DNA from: Welwitschia mirabilis
Taxonomy: Eukaryota; Gnetophyta; Gnetopsida; Welwitschiales
DNA length: 64,000 nucleotides
Assembly (NCBI GenBank): GCA_051453625.1
Contig: JBOZIK010000001.1
Span: 93,400,750-93,464,749 of the forward strand
Direction: 5' to 3'
Both the position numbers and the translations under genes were made by a program. Position 1 is the stretch's first letter. Every line of letters begins with the position of its first letter. The notes under the pieces are model-generated. The model searched no databases. It was not told where the DNA came from and worked only from the letters and a program-made list of their open reading frames with translations. Positions 44,921 through 55,722 of the stretch are shown here, one piece after another.

Positions 44921-45970
44921 TTCATGAGATCGATGTTATACTTGAATGTTCAATGTCGTACTTGAATGTCTGACATCAAACTTGGATGCCTGATGTTGTA
45001 CTTGGTCTTTCAATGATCAAATGCCTTCTGTTTGACCTTCTTGCTTCTTGTCTTACTTCAGTCTACTTCATGAAAAAGGTCTGACATTACACTTGGGTGT
45101 CTGATAATGTACTTAAGTGCCTAACATTGAACTTGAGTATTTGATGTTATACTTAGTATTATGACACTTTTACACCTTTCATTTAACTTGAACACTTGTT
45201 GCTTCATTCAAGTATTCTCTATGAAAAATGTCTAATGTTATACTTTAAGATCTATTATACATGAGTATTTAACATTACACTTGAATGTATACTATTGTAC
45301 TTAAGATTATAACATCTAGAAACCTCCTTCAAGGCCCCAACCTTTGTTTTTATCTCTAAAATTGTTCTTGAGATAAGGTCTGATATTGCACTTGTATGTC
45401 CAACATCGCATTTAGATGTCTGACATTACACTTGGATGTTCGACATTACACTTGAGTGCCTGATATTGCACTTGCTTTCATAGGATTTTAACACCTCTCG
45501 TTCATTCTCAACATAGCTCATTTTTTCCATTTTTTCATGTGATAGAGTTCTCTAATATCACACTTAGATGTTTGATATTACACTTAGGTGTCTAATGTTA
45601 TACTTGGTGTCCAATGTTATACTTGAGTGATCATTATCATCCTTGCTTCTGTAGGCATCTAGCACCTTCCATTTATCCCTAGCACAATCCATTTATCTTA
45701 TTTTTCACGTGATAGAGCTCTCCGATGTCTCACTTAAATTTTTGATATTACATTTAGGTATCTGACATCACACTTTCCCTCATGAGGCCCTGACACCTCT
45801 TGTTGACTATGATGCTCATCACCTCGCATATGTTTGCTCTACAAAGAAGCTCCAAGATTATGCTTGGAGGATCGATGTTGCACTTTAAAATTAGGCATCA
45901 CATCTTAATATCCAATGTTATAGTTCAACCTTTATGCTCATGTATAATTTAATGTTGCACTTGGGATATG
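44921..45970 (+). repeat. Two-level tandem repeat: 20-bp units in groups of 2-4 between ~91-bp blocks
   Basis: 20-bp units close to CTTGGATGTCTGACATTACA start at 44941, 44961 and 44981. A 91-bp block (45001-45091) with TTCTTGC/ACTTCA-like text follows, ending again in CTGACATTACA. The pattern then repeats, with blocks at 45152-45242, 45300-45390, 45471-45562, 45642-45732 and 45773-45862 separated by 3, 3, 4, 4 and 2 units (one group has a 17-bp unit, another a 19-bp one). Block-to-block distances are 151, 148, 171, 171 and 131 bp. It lies between primer site and gag and is not open in any frame. Confidence 0.92.
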
Positions 45971-46139
45971 CAGTAATACACGTCTTTAATAGTTACCACT
46001 AATGGAATTCACATCATTGAAAGATGTTATGAAAAATATTAAATTGATTTTATAACTATTTTTTAATCATCATTTAGTTATAGATTTCTAAATATTATAA
46101 TAGTATTATAAAAATACATAATACCCAACATAAAAAGAG

Positions 46140-47010
46140 AGGACTACTAGTAGAATAAGAGTAACTAAGGAGATGCATATGAGTTCAGAAGGATGTCAAA
46201 CCAATTGGTGAATTATGGAATATAGAGTGAATGTGTAAATAAATGAAATAGAAATCCAAATTAATTACATTCACTCTCAAAATGAACTCCTTACTAGTGG
46301 AATTGACAACCTACTCTCTTACATAGAAGAAATACCCATTGAACCATATCCTAGGGCATCCCAAGAGCAACTATCCAGCTTGGGCCAAAATAAACTATTA
46401 GGAATAATTAACCTTCAAAACATTTAAATGAAACTACTAAACATAGAGGTAAACCTTGAAGCTTTCTTATTCAATGAAGTAAACCATTCCAACATAGAAC
46501 AAAAAGAAGAAGAGGAAATTGCTAAGATGATACACTTGAAAACATATAAAGGCAAATCAAGGATAAGGGAAGAAGCCATTATATGGATTCATCAAATAGA
46601 AGACTACTTTAAACTTCAGAATGTTCCACCAGAATGATCATGTTCATATGCCACTTCCTTCTTAGTAGGAAATGTGTAAGAATAGTGATTCCAATGCTAG
46701 TGCAAGCATCCTTAATGGATATCTTAAAATATCTTTATTGAGAACTTCAAAAATAAATTCATTTCCAAAGATTTCATAGAAGATCAAATGGAGGAAATCC
46801 AAAGCCTCTACTTGGGGAAATGCATCCTAGATGAATAATGGTTTGAATTCTAGTGCTTCATGAAATATCAAAAGCATTTATTTTAAAAGCAGTTAATTAA
46901 TAACTTCATTGACACCTTACCACCCAAATTTAGAAGTGTCTTTCACACTTTAGAATTCAAATCAACTAAAGATACTTATGAAAATATAAGATACTATCTT
47001 CAAGGATAGT
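46140..47010 (+). pseudogene. gag: gag remnant of the non-autonomous element
   Basis: The open run 46428-46637 (69 codons) ends in a segment with RIREEAIIWIHQIEDYFKLQ then NVPPE, matching the start of Retrotrans_gag (xAxxWLxxxExxFxxxxxPxxxK). After stops it continues FIENFKNKFISKDFIEDQME, EIQSLYLGKCILDE, NNFIDTLPPKFRSVFHTLEF and KDTYENIRYYLQG. This follows the gag pattern FxxxFxPxxxxxxxxxxFxxLxQGxxSVxEYxxxFxxL and (F)xxGLxPxxR. No zinc knuckle or protease follows. It would be a capsid-like protein, broken here. Confidence 0.7.
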
Positions 47011-47374
47011 ATATCAATGTAATAAGCACCACAACTTCTAAGTGATAAATCCATCTTAAAAAGGTTTTACATACCAGTACTAAGCAACAGAGAAATAAAA
47101 ATGTAAAGGAATTATTTCTCAAATAAATCCATTATAATCAGTAAACTTGGAAAATAAGGATTATATGCAAGAGACTTTTCTCAAACTTTTTAATAAAACA
47201 TGATAGATTACTTTCTTACTTTTTAGTATTTCTTAATATATAATGTTTTCTTTTCCTTATGTTTTGGAGATAATACAAGACAAAATTTGGATGAGCATGG
47301 CTTCACAAATGATGGAAGAAGAGGAGAAACCACACTCAAGGACAAGTACAATGCTTAAGAGTCAGGGAATGTAA
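47011..47374 (+). other. 3' spacer and purine-rich end of the non-autonomous element
   Basis: Noncoding. GAAGAAGAGGAGAAACC and GAGTCAGGGAATG purine-rich phrases precede the 3' LTR and may include the plus-strand primer. Confidence 0.5.
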
Positions 47375-47781
47375 TGTTTCACATTTACTATTTATAAAAT
47401 AGGTATGTTAAGGTATTAAATAAGTGTAATTAATAAGATATGAATGGGTGTAATCAAAATATGTAAAGATGTATTCTTTCATTATGATATTTAAGCCTAT
47501 GATATTAGATGGGGTGGATATACTAGGTGGATGTAACTAACGATAACCTTGGCTAATCATTAAGGATCCTAGAAGAGGAACTCAAGTCATAGTCCATGTC
47601 TTTACCTTTAACCACTAGACTAAGTTTTTTGACTAATGATAAGAAATGTAATCCACTGCTATTAATAATAAAGTTTACCTTTTCTCAAATTATTCTTTGT
47701 TACTCTTATTAATGTAGTATAATATTTATATTTTTCTTTTTATGACAAAATTACCTCAAAATGGTAAAATTAAAAATTACA
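47375..47781 (+). repeat. 3' LTR of the non-autonomous element
   Basis: TGTTTCACATTTACTATTTA to AAAAATTACA, partner of 44352-44760. Confidence 0.92.
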
Positions 47782-48089
47782 ACTACAGTATCGCATATGG
47801 GTAGTTTTAGCTTCTTTAGTCAGAGAATATACAAAATTTCTATGGGAAACATGATTAAGAGTGCCTAAAATATCAATTCCTAAAATTTGTACAGATGTTA
47901 AACCCATAAAAGAAACTAGAGCAAAACTAGTAGCTACATCTTCCCCCTTGACCGTAGGACATTGATCATCTAAGGTTTTGGATTGGAAAGTAGTGTAAGT
48001 GATCTTACACTTTTTGATACAACCCTAAATATAAATAAGTTTGTTGTATTTATAGCCTATCATAAATAATTAGTGATTAGAATGAAAAA
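47782..48089 (-). pseudogene. Unidentified open run next to the insertion
   Basis: On the minus strand about 53 codons (roughly 47950 to 47790) are free of stops. They read DVATSFALVSFMGLTSVQIL then GIDILGTLNHVSHRNF and VYSLTKEAKTTHM. I recognise no family. By position it would follow the C7 protease, yet it does not look like a pre-integrase domain. Confidence 0.3.
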
Positions 48090-48104
48090 NNNNNNNNNNN
48101 NNNN
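48090..48104. other. Assembly gap (15 N)
   Basis: A short run of N inside the C7 remnant. Confidence 1.
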
Positions 48105-48299
48105 TTATCATAGATATTGAATGATCTTCTCACACTAGGGTAGAAAGTGACAGAAGATGCAACCTCAAAAAAGGCATATACAGAACATAAGAAATAGTTT
48201 ATAAAGAAAGTAATGTAAAGTTAAGAGTAATAAACCATAGCCTTCCAATAGAATTAAAGTTTTATTTACCAAAAAAAAAATCTATTTTTACACTTTTAT

Positions 48300-49110
48300 A
48301 AAGTCATCAAATAATTACACTGATAAGTCACGTGATAGTTAGCATCTATGTCAAGGATTCAAGTTTTATCATGAGGTATGTGTTCATTCATACTCATAAA
48401 TCCAAAATTGATAAAAACTATATTTGATTCATAATATTCATTAAGGGATTTAGAATTTTTAGTAACTACATTAGTCTATTCGAGAGAAATCTGATGTATG
48501 AACACTTCTTCCATATTATGAGTATTCATATTTATTTTTCATTAGAGTACTAGTATGCTAACCTAGATTCTTATTTAGCTAATTTTAATTACGCTTCTTT
48601 TGTTATTTTTGTAGAGCCTTATCCTTATCATGATGTGATTTCTTTAATGGATAAGAGTTGTAAGAATATTACTTATGTTTAGGAGGAGATCCACGAGAAT
48701 GAGGAACTTTGTAATCAACATTAAAGGATGAGGAGTCTATGAAGTTAAAACAAGCTTTTATAGTAATAATATCCTTATTGAATGTGTTAAAATTTATATT
48801 AGGGGGTTTTTTACTTCCATTAAGAGATAGAATGTAGCTACAAAGAATGGATCCTCCAAACAACAATGAATCAAGTTGACATAATTTATGCAAACTTTAT
48901 TGGTTGGATTTATCTCAGCAAACTTTGCTTTAATATCTGTCATATGAACTATGAGCTAATGCATTCTTCCCTTCTTATAATGAAGTTTGTTCATGCTCGT
49001 AATAAGATTGATCATTTCTAGATCATTCTTCACATAAAATATATCTCATAAAGTATAACAGTTGGTATAATAAGACTTACTTCTATTAACCAACTTTTTA
49101 TGCAAAGTAG
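48300..49110 (-). pseudogene. gag: copia gag-protease remnant (C7)
   Basis: From 49110 downward the minus strand gives EMINLITSMNKLHYKKGR, VHMTDIKAKFAEINPTNK and a long broken stretch, then HMEEVFIHQISLE-like text. Near 48350 it reads WILDIDANYHVT, where copia proteases have W(I/L)LDSGASxHVT. The SGA of the active site has become IDA. The order gag then protease fits one minus-strand copia. C6 carries its own gag (51.6-52.2), so this is a separate copy. A 74-codon frame (48893-48669) lies in another frame of the same stretch and is not the gag frame. Confidence 0.6.
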
Positions 49111-50549
49111 TCACTAGTGTTTGCATTATCTCTATGAGCTTGTGGTTAATAGTTTATCATGCTATTTTTTAATCTGAATCTTAAAAATAAACATGCTATT
49201 TTTTTCAAAAATATATATTAAAGTCATATATTAACTCTAATTATCATGCATTTAATCATAATGTTTAACATTATTTGTGTAGTTAAAATCGATATGAAGC
49301 TCTCTCACAAGAATTACAATTTGCCTTTTGATGTCAAATCCATGATGAATACTAAAAAAAGAGAGAGAAGGATTGATAATTTATGAGATAAAGTCAAATT
49401 CTAGAGGGATCTTACTTACATCCACTATTGCAAAGATGATCTATGTACTACATAAAGAAAACTCATAAAAAAACCCAAAGAAGAAAAATTGAAAATAATG
49501 CAATAGTCACTTAAAAAGATATCTTGCTCTCATCCACAAGTTAAAATGATCTATCCAAGTTATAATGCAAATAAAATAAAAGAAAAAGAAGGTCACAACA
49601 AAGAGGTATAGCCTCAACAGGAAGAAATTAATATAAAAACTCTAAGTGATCTATTCAAACCATAATGTGTGACAATCAAGAAAATTTCACCTAAAATAAT
49701 GAAAAAATTATGTGCATAAGAATAAACATGGTAAAATTTTTTTAAAGATTTCTTAATATTAGTGAGGTAAATTTTAACATGAAGGGATCTAACTTGATTA
49801 TTAGATGATGATAATGCAGATTTATTAGTTTTAAGATCTACTATTAGACGTGAATAGTGATCATGTCCTTTCTAAGGGTAGTACTTTTGTCTCTTGAGGA
49901 AGTAAAAGGATAAATTGTGAATTACCTTAGTGAGGCATCCAAGTCATTATCTATTTTTAGTTATCTTAGCTATATACCTCTCTTAAGGAAGAGTACCATG
50001 CAATGTTGGCAATCTAGATTGAGTAAATTTTAAGATTTATTACACTTATAATCCTCTACTTACTTGGTGATGAAATCCAAGTAGATTCTACCACTATGCT
50101 TTCAGCCTTCATCTAATATACCCTTGATTACCAAGGCATACATTGGAGTCTGGACCTTGGGTTATTGAAGTATTTCTACTTAAGAGAGACATGGATCTCT
50201 GTATGGCTTAAACTTCATAGTTAAGGTAGTTAAGACTATACAACAATCTTAGAGGGTAGTCATAAATCTCTATCTACATAAGGCTCATCATGTCCATTAT
50301 GAACTAAGACTTATTGCTAGTGTAAAATGTGATGTATTTAGGGGTGAAAGTAATTTCCAATTTTAACCTTAATCATAAAAAATAAAAATTTTATTATGAA
50401 AAAGAGAAAAGAAAAATACTAAAAAGGACACACAGGGATAAGGTGTAACTTACTATAATTAAGCTAAGTGGATCTTTCTCAACATCCTATACTTAGCTCA
50501 ATCTATCCAAATCATAAAAGTAGTTTAAGTGAGAGAATAACCAAGTAAA
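49111..50549 (-). other. Leader/LTR-like region upstream of C7 gag
   Basis: No coding motif. Two degenerate copies of a phrase around TCCACxAxTGxAAAGATGATCTATC (about 49420 and 49535) suggest local duplication. It would be the place for C7's 5' LTR and leader, but no partner LTR was found. Confidence 0.35.
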
Positions 50550-50602
50550 NNNNNNNNNNNNNNNNNNNNNNNNNNNNNNNNNNNNNNNNNNNNNNNNNNN
50601 NN
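50550..50602. other. Assembly gap (53 N)
   Basis: A run of N between the C7 leader and the C6 pre-integrase. It may hide the insertion boundary. Confidence 1.
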
Positions 50603-50979
50603 ACAGATTAAAATTTGTAAAAAATACCCAGAAACCTTTAAATACACAAATAATATGCTTAAAAAAACTAAGTTAGAGGCTTACAAGTATGAAAAAAACT
50701 AAGCAATGTTTTTCTAAAAAACTTCTTAGAAGGATTAACTAATATATTCTCTTTCATTACTAGTACATATTTGAGTAATTCTATTAATTATTTAAATACT
50801 AAAATTTTCTTAGTACTTCATTCTTATTCTATATAAGAAATATCAAATCATATTATGTAAAATTATCTATTAATGAAATAAAAAATAAATGATTTTTATT
50901 GAACAAGATTTGATCAAAGGAATTAATACCAAAATTCATTATTTCAAGTGATTTTATGGTTTATTTATTAATAACTTTT

Positions 50980-51400
50980 GGTTTTACAACCACTATCTAT
51001 TTATTTTAAATAGTATTTAATTTACTAAAATATTTTTCATTTATGAAACTACCTAGAATGTGATCCTTCAATTTGATCATGGCTTGTATGTTAACATGAC
51101 CAAATCTATGGTAAGAAGATCTCATCTTAACATTGATTAGTAATAACTTATTTAACTTAAATTGATATGTTCCATTATTTCATGAATCAAACAACTTTAC
51201 AGTACCATTATATAACACTTTAGAATGCTGAATACTTCTTCTAAAGAGCATGTCATAAATGCCATCTAAGAGTTAGTTATAGAATAATAGATACTATGTA
51301 AAGTAATGAATCAGTAATCATAGCTTAGTATCATGGTACTGACTCATTTAAACATAATTAATTAATCATTTTCCACATGTGTTGATACATCTTATGCCAT
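50980..51400 (-). pseudogene. pol: C6 pre-integrase region
   Basis: Minus strand near 51130-51020: RSSYHRFGHVNIQAMIKLKD, HILGSFINEK. The copia pre-integrase domain reads LWHxRLGHxNxxxLxxL here. Preceding codons give GTVKLFDS and NNGTYQFKLNKLL. The His pair of the zinc fold is visible (H..H); the Cys pair would lie past the gap. Confidence 0.65.
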
Positions 51401-51408
51401 TCTATAAT

Positions 51409-52200
51409 TTATTGAAAAGTTTTGGTTATTGCATGCATGTTTATTAATACCAAAATTAAGGTAGTTGTACATGTATTCATCAATAAATCATTATCATTCG
51501 TTATGTTAATGTCATCAGTGAGTATATTTATAAGGTAAATTTTATCTTTAATAGTGCTGATGGAACTCATTTTCTCATGTCCAGCCTTATTTTCTAACCT
51601 TCTTAAAGTTAATGTATTTTCCTTTAATTTTGTTAATATACTATTCATTTCATGGATTCTTGCATTTGATCACTATATGTCCTATACATCCATAATTTAA
51701 GCCTTTTCATTAAATATTTCTTTCTTTTAATTCTTCTCTTAAATCATAATCGTCATGATTAAGAAATCTATAAAAATTCCATTCTTCAAAGATACCTTAT
51801 GGGAATAAATGATAATTAACATAATTTTCTAGGATAGAGTGTTAACACCACCTTATATCATAATTAAGGTCTTGAATATTTTATAATTTAATGGAAGTTA
51901 TTTTAGTAAATAGTGCTTTAAGTTACTCTCTTCCAATCCTTTTCCTTATTTCATTATTTGTTACTATAGATTACTTAGCCTTTGTACTATAATGAAAATA
52001 GTATTAAAAGAATTGTAACATATGTTTTCTAGTCCCATGATGATGGATTTGAATTGAGCATTCTTATTAATATTGTATACTTCTTTTAAGTTCTTCCACA
52101 TCATAAAAATCATCTAATCTCTACTTACTTTACCAACAATATGGGGATCCATGGTCTGTATCGTACTGCATTTTGCATACACGTCTAACATTTGGATTTT
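51409..52200 (-). pseudogene. gag: C6 gag C-terminus with zinc-knuckle remnant
   Basis: Near 51690-51650 the minus strand reads LNYGCIGHIVIKCKNP, a retroviral zinc knuckle (CxNCxxxGHxxxxC) that lost its first two Cys. Downstream is a 79-codon open frame (51648-51409) beginning MNSILTKLKENTLTLRRLEN, without a clear protease motif. Upstream, to 52200, gag frames are too broken to align. An ATG with MDPHIVGKV lies near 52150. Confidence 0.55.
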
Positions 52201-52544
52201 GTCATTGAACATGTCAAGTATGTTATATGTAAAGTTTCATGGATATTTTACATCCAAATACATTTATATCATCTTACTACATGCTAGGAAATTTTCAAAA
52301 TATCTTAGTATCATTTCTAATACGATGAGATTCTTTATTTCATGACTTTCTTACTTCATTTAATGGGATTAATAGTCTTAACAAAGATAAAACATATTTT
52401 TATTAGTGAAATTGTTTGAAGAGCTGTTTAAAATTCTTAATTTCGTCAATGATTTCCTCCTAAGTCATGATTTTATTATCAGATTCATTCATGGTTCCAT
52501 GCCATTTGTTATACACAAGGTATTTTCTTGGGTCTAGGATGTTA

Positions 52545-52556
52545 GATCTAATACCA
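52545..52556 (-). other. Primer-binding site of C6
   Basis: The minus strand reads TGGTATTAGATC directly after the LTR end, a tRNA-Met type site with two changes. Confidence 0.75.
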
Positions 52557-52724
52557 TGTAAGAATATGATGTAATAATAATTTATTTTCATAAAAATTAA
52601 TATCAATGATATTATGTGTATGTGTGTTATCTGAATGACTATGGATATAGATCATACTATCTTGGATATATATATTATTAACTATTATAACTATTTAGTT
52701 AATAATATTATCACTCACTATCAA
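52557..52724 (-). repeat. 5' LTR of C6 (168 bp)
   Basis: Starts (minus) TGATAGTGAGTGATAATATT and ends ATCATATTCTTACA. It aligns with 41250-41385. No clear TATA box is evident. Confidence 0.75.
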
Positions 52725-54111
52725 TACTCAATAGAATCTTTGAAAAGAGCTGACTAAAATGATCTAGATTGAAAAATTTTATGAGAAGTTTATTTAGTAA
52801 AAAAAATTAATCCACATACTTTATCATTCATAAATCTTAAAACACTTAAAATTTTAGATTATATAATGCATGCATAAATGTTTTAATTAAAACAATATTT
52901 AAGAAAATAAAAATAATCCAAAAAATACCTTTTTTTAATTCAAGAACTAATACTTATCTTTGATAATCTAATGAATAGGTATTTTATGAATGATAAGATA
53001 GTTATGTTTGTATATAAAGCATCTAATAAAATAATAAAATTTATAATTTTTATGTGTTTTAATAACTAATTAATCTAATAGGAATCTAATTATCTTTAAA
53101 CATGATAAACAAATAAACAAAAATAATTTTTACAAAGTTAAATACCTGGACTCTTATTTTCTATATAAATTTATACTATTTTATGTTATTGATAGGACAA
53201 TTACTATGTGATGGGCCTATAATGATTTTTGATTTTTTTAAATGGAATTTGTATAATAATAAACATGGTTATCAATTTTTATTACTACATAAGAGTAATG
53301 TGATAATACATCTTATTACTATGTAATTAAGTAAACAAATAGAATTCAACTACCAATATTATCATGCTGCAATAAGGACAAATTAGTATTCAATTTAGTA
53401 AGTTAATAGTCTTATAGTAGTATGAAAAAAATTTGAATATCATGTGATAGATCTATAATAAGAACTAAGGAGTTAGCATATATTGTCAATGTTTAACGAC
53501 ACATGCAATAAGAAATTTAAAGAATGTGATAAGAATTTAATGGATAAATTAAATGTAAATATGAATTATATCAGAACTCATTCTTATGACCTATTTGATT
53601 CCATGTAGATTCCTTTATAATCATTTCCAAATTTTCATTATAATTAATTATAAATATACTTCTTTCCTTTAGAAAATAGGGTTGGATGATTTGATGATTC
53701 CTTGATGTTCTTGTTAAATCTTGATGAAGCATTAATAATTTATAAAATTAAAAGATTGGTCTTTATGCCACTCCTTACTATTCATTCAGTTTGATTCCAT
53801 GATAGTAATTCCTTCAAGGATTCCTTGCTAAGGTTCTTTTAAAACATCATAAAAAAGAGTTCCCTTTCTTTAATATTTTTTTCTTGTTTATTATTTTTTA
53901 TTTTTTAATTGTAACAATTATAGTTAATAGGATTATAAGAATAAATATCGAATTACACTATTCTCTACATTTCATTTTAATGCTATTTATTTTGTATCAG
54001 TTCTCTTAGCATACAACCAAATCATGGTTGATATAATTACTAGGAGAGACTAGAAAACATTGCAAATAGGGTAATAAAAAATTGATAATATAAGATCAGT
54101 TATTTTTCATC
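52725..54111. other. AT-rich noncoding stretch between C6 and C3
   Basis: No coding motif, LTR partner or RNA gene is seen. If C6 had inserted cleanly into G4, Athila RNase H/RT should appear here on the minus strand. It does not. Confidence 0.45.
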
Positions 54112-55294
54112 TTATTGGATCTAGGACCATAGAGCATAAGGGATGAATAGGATTTAAAGATAAATTAAAAAACTTCCTTCATAAAGTATTAAATACTAAA
54201 AATATTTGTGATATGAAATAACAAAAATGATATAAAGGGAAAATAATTAAAACTAGAAAATACCAATGGAGATTAATAGACACACAATTTATAATGATTT
54301 AAAAAATCTTGTACTCCACTCTTGGCAATCAATGTCTACTTGAGACTGATTTAGATCCTTGTTGCTTACTTTTTAAATTTCTAAAATTTACTTGTAGCCT
54401 TTTACAATCAAACTTTTAAAGGCTCAGTCTTAATCTTTAAAGAGAATGATTTTTGCTATCAATAATGTATAACAATGTATAGGATTCACCACATATAAAA
54501 TACAGTAAAGATAGTACTATACTATCTAAAAATGCTATCACAAATCCAAGTACATATAGTACAAATTGATTGACCAAAGGACTAATAATCAAAAGATGCT
54601 TATTCATTTTTTAGTTAGGTTCTATAGCCATAATAATTTTGATGGCTTAGGTTTATATAGAAGATAGATTTTAGGATTTTACAAGTAGATCTGATACTTC
54701 AAAGAATGCAAATAGAAAGGTAATAACTAAAAAAATATCATTTCTATCATGACTGGTCGACCCCTTAAAATGTCTAGTTGACTCCATTAAGTGTTGTCAC
54801 TAAACTTGATTGACTCATTTTCCTCTTAGTCAACCTAATTTCTTCATGTTTCTAAGTATAGTCTACTGCATTAGGAATCTATTCAATTACATATGTCTAG
54901 ATCTAGTTAACTACATTTTAATCTAGCTAACCCCATGTGAAGAATAGTTGGAAACATTTTTTAGCCTACGTCTTAGCTATCCCTCAATAATCTAATTAAT
55001 CCCTTAATGAAAAGAACTAAAAAATTATTATATATATCTAGTCAAGCCCTTAGGAATCTAGTCAGCTCCTCAATAATTTGGTTTTAATACTTTTTGGTAT
55101 AATTTTAGTTGACCCCTTAGGAATCTGGTTAACCTCTATAAGGATCTATAACTTATTAGTTTTAGGCATAGATAGTGATAAATATTTATTACTTCTAATC
55201 TACAAGGATTAATATTTTCTTCAAGGAATATAACATATTTTTCTATACTAAAAAATGTTAGTTTGACATCAAATTAGTAAATTATAACTTAATA
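54112..55294 (-). repeat. 3' LTR of C3
   Basis: Same family as the C2 LTR: TGGATCtAGgACC terminus, TAGGATTTaAA, CTCCACTCTTGGCAATCA, GTTGACCCCTTAGGAATC phrases, and AGTAAATTATAACTTAATA at the other end. Shorter than in C2 (1.18 kb), with fewer internal repeats (54990-55135). Confidence 0.85.
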
Positions 55295-55308
55295 ATCTCC
55301 TCCTTTGA
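55295..55308 (-). other. Polypurine tract of C3
   Basis: The minus strand reads TCAAAGGAGGAGAT directly before the 3' LTR. Confidence 0.85.
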
Positions 55309-55720
55309 TATTAATGGTAAACTATACTTATTTAAAAATATTTATTTAAAAACGTTTCCTCAAAAATCACCTTTTAGATTGGCTAAAAATTATTAACCAT
55401 ATTTATCTAGATCAAGAATTCATAATGGTTTTTCAAAGAGAGCCATTTATATACTAAAATTGAAATCATAGTTCATAAGAAAACATAACATGGATTAATC
55501 GATAAGACAAATGACACAGAATGCATTTCTATTAATTAATCTTAAGTAGTACAAATAAAAGATACTCATGAGAAAACTATTAATAATAACTAAATAACTG
55601 ATAATAACGGATTTTATAGCAACTATTTATTCTTCTCCTTTTGACATCAATGACAAAAGAGAGAAAAATAAAAGTAACAAGAATAGACTAGATTAACAAA
55701 AAAATAATAGAAATAACAAT
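55309..55720. other. C3 spacer
   Basis: Noncoding stretch between the env-like ORF and the purine tract, parallel to 28720-29199 in C2. Confidence 0.45.
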
Positions 55721-55722
55721 AA

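Larger units (their letters stand above)
44352..47781 (+). mobile_element. Non-autonomous LTR element with two-level tandem repeat in its leader
   Basis: A compact 3.43-kb plus-strand element: 409-bp LTR, intact-looking primer site, ~1.05 kb of hierarchical tandem repeats, a broken gag, purine-rich end, 407-bp LTR. There is no protease, RT, RNase H or integrase, and no room for them, so any movement needed helper proteins. The flanks ACTAT (44345-44349) and ACTAC (47782-47786) could be the target duplication if the LTR starts two bases before its TG. It is inserted in copia (C7/C6) sequence. The gag type suggests a gypsy chromovirus-like parent, but this is uncertain. Confidence 0.8.
41250..52724 (-). 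mobile_element. C6: copia element with very short LTRs
   Basis: A minus-strand element bounded by repeats of only 136-168 bp. In order from 52724: 5' LTR, tRNA-Met type primer site, gag with zinc-knuckle remnant, pre-integrase, then inserted material, integrase end (43.2-43.4), RT (42.0-43.0), RNase H end (41.4-41.65), 3' LTR. The span includes remnants of a second copia (C7) and the non-autonomous element at 44.35-47.78. It lies next to the G4 integrase, whose RT may have been lost at this insertion. No target duplication was recognised. Confidence 0.7.

Noticed and set aside
44921-45970. Regular repeats separated by near-constant spacers, reminiscent of a CRISPR array
   Set aside because: The ~91-bp 'spacers' resemble each other, the 20-bp units vary and come in runs, and the array sits between LTR primer site and gag in a plant retroelement. 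There are no cas genes.
47782-48089. Host-gene exon suggested by a clean 53-codon run
   Set aside because: It sits between a retroelement end and a copia protease remnant, has no start, splice or domain evidence, and borders a gap; kept only as an unidentified remnant.
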